DNA from: Micromussa lordhowensis
Lineage: Eukaryota; Cnidaria; Anthozoa; Scleractinia; Lobophylliidae
Assembly: GCA_964020085.1 (NCBI GenBank)
Contig: OZ026599.1
Span: forward strand, 23,329,234 to 23,393,233
DNA: 64,000 nucleotides
Direction of reading: 5' to 3'
In this document: one piece after another, positions 58,234 through 64,000 of the stretch
Layout: the number at the start of each line of letters is the position of its first letter
Position numbering within the stretch: the first letter of the stretch is position 1
The notes under the pieces: generated by a model
Seen by the model: only the letters and a program-made list of their open reading frames with translations
Told to the model about the DNA's origin: nothing
Databases searched by the model: none
Translations under genes and position numbers: made by a program

Positions 58234-60485
58234 CTACTCAAAAGCTATCTGAAAAGCCCACAGTTCCCCTGGGATCTTGACTTCATTGTTCCAACCTTCC
58301 TTCGTAGGGATTAACAAAGCATGCGAATCACCTAGATCTGCCATCTTTTGCGTTTTTCTGGAGATACATTGTAAAAACGGCCACCAATACTTCCTTGGGT
58401 ATGTATCCAAAGCCACAAGCGTGCATGGCTGTCGGTGAGACTGGAGAAAACGCAAGACTGGGCCGACTAAGACATTTGGCGGGAAAACATATGGACGCTG
58501 CATAACAGAAGAGAACTTCATCAAATCTTGTGCAAACAGATTCACCCCAATCGAGCATGGCGAGGGCCACGGCGTAAAATGGGGAAGATGATTCCCTTGT
58601 TTGTCAGTCATAGCATTTGAATCTAGGGCCATCAAATCACAGGAGTGGCCATTCAGACCGCCAAAGACCCGTTGTACCTCACTCCAGGTCTCCGGTGTTA
58701 GTGTGTAGTCCAAAGAAGATAGCCTGCGAGAAGGGGGATCCGCCGGGTTTTCCCGTGACGAGACGTACAACATGCGTAATAATAGATTCAGGTCCACCGT
58801 GGTAAAAAATAATGCCTTGATAGCCTCGTTCAAATCATGACTTTTGCCTCCTTGATTAGTCCACGCATGCATGACTGCCTGGTTGTCAATCATGACATCG
58901 ACGCGACAATTTGTGACAAGATGTTTAAATGCTTGTAAGACCTTATCCACTGCCATGGCTTCCCTTGTCGCGATATCCAGCATCATCTCATCCTTTGACC
59001 AATAATCAGATGCCTCCTGCTTCACAGGCGTAGAGATGACCCCACCCCATCCGGTTTGAGAGGCATCCGTTGCTATGTTAATCTGAAGATGTTTCTCTTC
59101 GCGCCAAGGTAGAGGGTCATCCCACCCTTCTAGAAATAACCAATGGGCGATCTCATCGCGCAGTGCACCCCGGATCGCAATTGGTTTCATTGTGCGCATA
59201 CCCCTTGAGATTGCTGCCGACATCTCTCTAGTAAACAGACGCGCTGCTGGAACAACCAGGGAAAAGGAGACGCACTTGCCGACCAAACGTTGAAGTGTCT
59301 TGACCGAAACATAACTCGAGCCTAATGTCTCTCGGATCAGCTCTAGGAACTTGCGCTTTTTGTCCGGGATCAGGTGGAAAACTTCCCTACTGGAGTCCGC
59401 GAGAAAGCCAAGATAAGGGACCATCTTTTGGGGGGTTAAGATTGACTTCGTTAGGCCCAGAAAATATCCCAAACGTACCAAATAGAACGCCACAAGAAAT
59501 ACTGCTGATTTGGCCGCCGCCAAATTACGCTCATCTGCAGAGTGTAGGGTACCATATTCCCCTTTGTTAAGTGGCACCTGGAGTTGACCATTATGCCTAT
59601 CATCAATATATAGGAGACATGGGATCCCCAACGAGCGCAGAAAATTAGACGCCATAAGGCCCGTCGAATGATACACATAAGGGGAGATCTTCCAGCCAAA
59701 CGGTAGGGAGTTATATGTAAAGTACCAACCACCCCACTGGATTCCGAAATATGTACGACTTTCTTCCGACAGCAAAAGGTGGTCGTATCCAGATTTGTCG
59801 TCAAGGACGGTCTGATAAGAGTCCTTGAAAACATACCGAGGCAAATCTGTCACCCTATCCAGGGTGAAAGGCTTCTCTAGCATCCACAAGTTTAGGTACC
59901 GCGCATCATGACACAATCTCGGCTTTGATGGCTCAACCGTCAACGGTAGTACAATTTGGGGCGGGGTTACTTGGCCAACCTTACCCACCAAAGAGATCGC
60001 ACCAGTTCTTAGACGACTTAAAAGTGTCGTCCTGACAAACTCCCCAAACTGTTTACAAGATACATTATTTTAAACAATCTGTGGGGTGGCCGGTCGGAAT
60101 CGTAATGTTCCCCCTTGAACGTTCCCTTAAAGTGTTTGAAATATGGGAATATCGACACCTTATTCCCAATCCAAGACAAGACCTCCTCCTGGTGTGATGA
60201 AGGAGCAAGTTTCGCGATTTCTGTCCACTGGGTTATGCGTTTGTGAAGTTCCCCCGCCACAAAAGTATCAGGATCCCGAAATAGCAACTCTTCGACATGC
60301 CCGATAATTTCTCCATTCTCAACCAGTCGAGTTTTCTGCATCAGGTGGTCATTTTCTGTCCCCTCACTGCTGACCGATACGGGGTTCCCCCTTACGTCTA
60401 TCCACTGTATCGCACCTGCGCGATCACCAAAGTTGTTGATAAAGTTATCAAAGTTGTCATGTTTTTCCCATGACCAGAATGTTGC
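58234..60485 (-). CDS. reverse transcriptase-RNase H of the Ngaro-like element (one frameshift)
   Basis: The exon begins at 60485 after the acceptor TTTTCCCCTTAG, in phase 0. It reads openly to about 60070, where an A run one base short (TTTAAAATAATG) shifts the frame. From there the frame is open to 58234. In the 3' part (numbering from 59991), RT motifs are DDKSGYDH (about 64), SLPFGWKISPYVY (95-107) and the catalytic LYIDDR (127-132). RNase H motifs are ATDASQTGWGG (307-317), the glutamate in ATREAMAV (about 344), IDNQAV (368-373) and ENPADPPSR (414-422), a DIRS-order hallmark. The C-terminal tail (CDLMALDSNAM, GVNLFAQDLM) is typical of Ngaro/DIRS RTs. No methyltransferase domain follows. 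The protein copies element RNA into circular DNA together with its Gag. Confidence 0.86.
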
Positions 60486-60883
60486 CTAAGGGGAAAAAAG
60501 GATTTTTTTTTTTAAAGAACCCCGTAGAAGCCAGCAGAGAGAGGACAGTCTTGACCCAGTATGACCGGGAGGGTTTGAGATACCCCGTTTTCAAAACTCT
60601 CAACTCTCTGTGACTACAGTACAGGTAACAACAACAATGTGCGAGAACAGAAGGGAAACAAATAAGTGTTACAGGCAGGTGTTACTGATCCCTCCACCAA
60701 CCCTTGTAAAGGCGATACTAACCGAATACCACTTAAGGATCGCATTAAATCGAGAAAAAAAAAAAAAAGAAACCGGACAAGTTTCAAATGTTTATTGCGC
60801 TCATTGAACTTGTTATTAACATGATTATCACTGTTATTACAACTTGTTTTCCTTTCATGCGCTTCAGTGGTTTAGTACACCTA

Positions 60884-61420
60884 TCAGAACTTGTTATCTT
60901 TAGCACGACCTCGGGTTGCTGAGGGCCTCTGCTGTGCACCCCTCCTTGCATAACACCTTGCCATAATGTGGCCATACTTTCCACAAAAATAACATTGGAC
61001 GGGAGCGCCACTTCTCCAGCCACGACCTCTATATGGGGCATCACCACGTTCACGGTAAGAAGATTCAGACGACGGGCTTCTCCCAGTCATCGCTTTCTCC
61101 ACCTTCGCAACCGCCTCGTACACTTTCGTATGGTCTTTGTCCCCGAGGAGGCGCAGAACCAAAGCGCGAAAATGTTCCTTTGGGAGGTCTACCTTTGCCC
61201 TGGCTGTCTGATACACAAGGCGGTAGAAATCGCGTTTCTCATCCTGATTATCCCTGGAGGTATTCTGAAGGGTCTCCAGAATATCAATCGCCTCGTACTT
61301 GTTAAACTCTGAAAGCGGTCGTGCCGCATAATCGAGCATCTTCCTTATCACAGAGGCCACAGAGAGTTTCGTCAACTCCTCAAGAGACTTTTGTAAATTA
61401 CCAAACTTTTCCTTTAGAGT
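60884..61420 (-). CDS. Gag-like protein, body exon with zinc knuckle
   Basis: The exon starts at 61420 after the acceptor GCTCTCCTAG, in phase 0, and ends with a stop at 60884. About 130 mostly helical, charged residues (IRKMLDYAARPLSEFNKYE, KVYEAVAKVEKAM) lead to an arginine/glycine-rich segment (YRGRGWRSGAP). Then comes one CCHC zinc knuckle, CYFCGKYGHIMARC, of the C-x2-C-x4-H-x4-C form, and a basic tail. This is the layout of a retroelement nucleocapsid. It has no ATG near its start, so it depends on the leader exon for initiation. Confidence 0.8.
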   Translation of the reverse strand, partial: TLKEKFGNLQKSLEELTKLSVASVIRKMLDYAARPLSEFNKYEAIDILETLQNTSRDNQDEKRDFYRLVYQTARAKVDLPKEHFRALVLRLLGDKDHTKVYEAVAKVEKAMTGRSPSSESSYRERGDAPYRGRGWRSGAPVQCYFCGKYGHIMARCYARRGAQQRPSATRGRAKDNKF

Positions 61421-61487
61421 CTAGGAGAGCAAATAAGGGAAGAGTCAGATTATACGAACATCAACTCACGAAGTTTCTTTTGTTTTA

Positions 61488-62175
61488 GCGAACTCTCGCC
61501 CCATTGCATTACAGAAAAAAAAAAAAAACACAGATTTTCATTGCATTATCGAAAAACTTCCACTGCATTGCCGAAAGACTCGAATTTCCCTTTTCCATTT
61601 TCCATTTTTATTTATTTATTTATTTTATTTTCCAATTTCATTTTTATTTATGTATTGTATGGGGAAAACCCCCCTCCGTCCTAAGGCGAGCTCTCGCCCA
61701 TTTCTTTTCCTTTTTATTTTCATGGAGAATCCTCATACATTTCTTTCTCCTTTTTTTTAATTTTCAAAGTGAATTCTCACCTCATCACTTTCCTTTCCTT
61801 TTCTCATGGCGAACTCTCGCCCCATCATTCTGTTCTATTTCTCATAGCGAACTCTCGCCCCATCACTTTTTCCTATTTCTCATGGCGAACTCTCGCCCCA
61901 TCACTTTCCCTATTTCTCATGGCGAACTCTCGCCCCATCACTTTGTTCTATTTCTCATAGCGAACTCTCGCCCCATCACTTTCCTCTTTCTCATGGCGAA
62001 CTCTCGCCCCATCACTTTCCTTATTTCTCATGGCGAACTCTCGCCCCATCACTTCCCTTTTCTATTTTCATGGCGAACTCACGCCCCATCACTTTCTATT
62101 TCTCCTGGAGAACTCTCGCCCCATTGCTCTTTCTTTTTTTTTTTTTTTTTTTTTTTTTTGGTGAACTCTCACCCC
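61488..62175. repeat. intronic minisatellite, unit about 37-38 bp
   Basis: A GCGAACTCTCGCCCCATCAC core with a T/C-rich spacer recurs at 61809, 61847, 61885, 61922, 61960, 61996, 62033 and 62073, with degenerate copies on either side. It fills the intron between the leader exon and the Gag exon. On the minus strand the spacers are purine-rich. The long plus-strand open frame here is an artefact of the repeat. Confidence 0.88.
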
Positions 62176-62579
62176 ATAGCTCATTCGCGTTATCCTGAGT
62201 TACAACATTTCACCTCTATACAATAAAGACACGCACATCAGTGAACAGTAAGTTCCCGCCCCATCTGAGTGTTGCATATAAATTCTCGACAACAATTGAG
62301 AGAAAAATACAATCCGCGAAAGCCGCTAATGAAGCATTCACTCCATTACAAATAACTCCAATATCCCGGTGTGTTGAATACAATACTAAGAAACCAGAGA
62401 AGACAAAAACAAAGGAAAAAGAAAAAAAAAAGAAACCCGCCAAGGTCCAAATTTAATAGACTAAAGCTGTTCACAACTAACTAACCGGCAAACGCGGACA
62501 AACTGAGCGGGGAAAAAACCCGAAAAATAACGAAAAAAACCCATACAACACGAAGTACATGTAAACGAAACGCATTTAC

Positions 62580-62960
62580 CTCAAGCTCTCCTTGAGTTGG
62601 TTCCACGTGCACAGCTTCTTGTGGAGCCACTGGAACTTGCGCCGGTGGAATTTGTTGGGCTGGAACTTGCGCCGGCGGAATCTGTTGGGCTGGAACTTGC
62701 GCCGGCGGAATTTGTTGGGCTGGAACTTGCGCCGGTGGAAACTGTTGGGCTTGAGCAGGTAAGATAGCCTGGCCCACAACAAGTTGAGCGCCCTGGTTTT
62801 CAGCCGGTTGAGGAGGTTGAACTGGCGCCGGCAAAACTTCTACGTCTCCACGAGGCACTTGACCATCTTGGGCCGCTTGTTCCGCGCCCGCTTGCAATTC
62901 ATCCACTTGTATAGGTCTCAGACGACCACGAACCGGGCCGGGGTATTGTACATTCGCCAT
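62580..62960 (-). CDS. leader exon of the Ngaro-like element (127 codons, PPAQVPAQQI repeats)
   Basis: Begins at ATG 62960 (MANVQYPGPVRGRLRPIQVD) and ends in GAG followed by the donor GTAAAT (GT at 62579-62578) after exactly 127 codons. The N terminus is basic, the middle is acidic and alanine/glutamine-rich, and the C-terminal half carries four 10-residue repeats of the type PPAQVPAQQI (30-bp DNA repeats, about 62630-62745). Without splicing the frame runs another 33 codons or so into hydrophobic residues and stops, which looks like intron translation. It is presumed to supply the start codon and N terminus of Gag and perhaps of all element proteins. Start choice: an upstream ATG at 63092 in the same frame lies inside A1 and is less likely. 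Confidence 0.72.
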
Positions 62961-63034
62961 CCAAGTAAAGTAATAACACGAGGCAAGGAAATTCCAACTA
63001 TTCGAGCGACACGAACTGGAGCACAACCGAACCG

Positions 63035-63117
63035 CGCTGCAGTTGAGCCAAAGTGATAATTTATTCACATGTGTTGGTTTTATATGCGTCACTTTAATGT
63101 ATGCATTGTGAATAGTA
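63035..63117 (-). repeat. A1 split direct repeat (5' terminus)
   Basis: 83 bp matching A2 at 56319-56400. It should contain the element promoter; no motif was assigned. Confidence 0.83.
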
Positions 63118-63119
63118 GT

Positions 63120-63792
63120 GCTGTTTCCATGCTGTGCCCTTTCCTAGAGCCAGACTAAAGCACAGGGAACAGTTCGTTGTCAGTCATGTGACAATACAAA
63201 TGATCGAAGACAGCCCTCTAGGTAATTTTAGAGACAAACTGAAGTTTGCTAATAGGTCGTAAGTTTTTGTGAGTCACGTCCTTAGCACTTTTTTCAGGAG
63301 CGGGTTGACAATCGCCTGTTAAAATACTAATTTCATTGTGGACAAATGTCAAAACATCGAGATTTCATAGTACGTCCTAGCTCGAATATTTCCTCTACTA
63401 CAAAGCCAAAATAATACCTGAATTTGATTGACATTTCTAAACAAAGATCTAGACTCCTGCGTAATGAGTTATTTCGTGGAAATTCTATAATAATTTTCTG
63501 AAAACTTTTCCCCGGCTACCGGGTATGTAGACACAATGCAATGTAAAGTTCTTATTGTGCTCGGTACGCTTACTTGCGGTACGAAGCCTAAGTAAACGCT
63601 CTTAGAGCGTCTAGTTTTTCAATAAATGATGTAATCTGATGTAATGTAGAAATGTTAGTATAGTTGTAGTTGTATTATGTGTAAGTGTACATTGTAAGCA
63701 ATCTTTTTCTTTTTGTGTTTGCAGTATATTGTGCAATTAATGTATGCTAGGTGTTTGTAATAAAGTCTAAAATTAATTAAAAAAAAAAAAAA
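63120..63792 (+). other. flanking DNA ending in AATAAA and a poly(A) run
   Basis: TGTAATAAAGTC at about 63756-63768 is followed about 10 bases later by a run of 13 A (63780-63792). This looks like the 3' end of a reverse-transcribed RNA (LINE, SINE or processed transcript) on the plus strand. No coding sequence is recognisable upstream in this window. Confidence 0.4.
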
Positions 63793-64000
63793 TATGGTCT
63801 TTGATACTTCCAATTCGAATAATAGCAATGCAAAATTTATATTACCATGTCTGATTTCCACGCAGGACATTGTGTACATTTGACAGTGTAAGTTTGTGTA
63901 CATTTGACAAACGTTCTAGACCACAACAAGAATTGCTTCATATACCACCTTCGACATTCCAAAACGTGGTCGCATACAAGAACGAGCTCTCATTGTTTCA

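Larger units (their letters stand above)
56123..63117 (-). mobile_element. Ngaro-like tyrosine-recombinase (DIRS-order) retrotransposon, nearly complete
   Basis: About 7.0 kb on the minus strand. The 5' segment A1 (63117-63035) recurs as A2 (56400-56319). A 63-bp segment B occurs as B1 (56459-56397), joined to A2, and as B2 (56185-56123) at the 3' end. This A1-ORFs-B1-A2-B2 plan of split direct repeats is that of Ngaro/PAT elements (established knowledge). Coding order is leader exon, Gag with zinc knuckle, RT-RNase H, tyrosine recombinase. No methyltransferase domain is seen, which favours Ngaro over DIRS1. Neither LTRs nor an aspartic protease or DDE integrase was found. All four coding parts are joined by phase-0 splice signals. 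One 1-base deletion lies in the RT exon; otherwise the frames are open, so the copy is young or under recent selection. Confidence 0.88.

Noticed and set aside
61488..62175. CRISPR-like array because of regular 37-bp repeats
   Set aside because: The units are adjacent with no unique spacers, and the context is a eukaryotic retrotransposon intron.
61504..62226. 240-codon plus-strand frame with repeated HGELSPHH-like units
   Set aside because: It is the translation of the 37-bp minisatellite in the intron of the minus-strand retrotransposon; there is no other coding signal.

Overview
This is eukaryotic nuclear DNA, most probably from an anthozoan cnidarian and most likely a stony coral. The evidence is indirect. 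The DNA is AT-rich, long noncoding stretches separate scattered coding exons, and GT...AG introns can be phased. The mobile-element mix (CR1/L2-like and Tx1/L1-like LINEs, Penelope-like elements, a Ngaro-type tyrosine-recombinase retrotransposon, KIAA1958/Crypton-like genes, many TIR elements) and a tRNA-linked repeat unit around 38.7-38.9 kb look coral-like to me from memory. No rRNA, CRISPR or prokaryotic feature is present. The species cannot be fixed by eye.

Layout. 0.8-2.9 kb: a LINE split by a PIF/Harbinger-like element. 4.8-9.4 kb (minus): large exons of an unrecognised, probably nuclear protein (gene A), with a Penelope fragment in its presumed intron. 18.8-20.9 kb (minus): two phase-compatible exons of gene B, which shares a short motif with gene A and may be a diverged paralogue. 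10-24.8 kb otherwise: noncoding DNA with at least five TIR elements and a long dispersed repeat. 26.2-32 kb: a nearly open Penelope-like reverse transcriptase without a visible GIY-YIG nuclease, in strikingly G-poor DNA. 32-32.9 kb: a broken KIAA1958-like (Crypton-related) gene. 33-45 kb: fragments of a dispersed repeat, a LINE tail, an intact small bHLH transcription-factor gene (36.4-36.8 kb), a tRNA-like repeat, short tandem duplications, a MITE and a second broken KIAA1958-like gene. 45.8-54.6 kb: two pieces of a Tx1/L1-like LINE on either side of a nest of other elements, including a decayed multicopy gene with a possible XPG/FEN1-like nuclease signature. 56.1-63.1 kb (minus): a nearly complete Ngaro-like retrotransposon.

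The Ngaro-like element is the best candidate for something new. It has the split direct repeats A1-ORFs-B1-A2-B2 and codes for a leader exon, a zinc-knuckle Gag, RT-RNase H and a tyrosine recombinase. The leader exon ends in a phase-0 splice donor, and each of the three downstream coding blocks starts at a splice acceptor that is also phase 0. Two of these acceptors share the same polypyrimidine/AG core. This suggests that one leader is alternatively spliced onto three separate bodies, instead of making a polyprotein. One apparent 1-base deletion interrupts the RT exon.

Only the bHLH gene, gene A and gene B look like host genes; most other coding sequence belongs to mobile elements. All family assignments rest on motif recognition by eye, without database searches.
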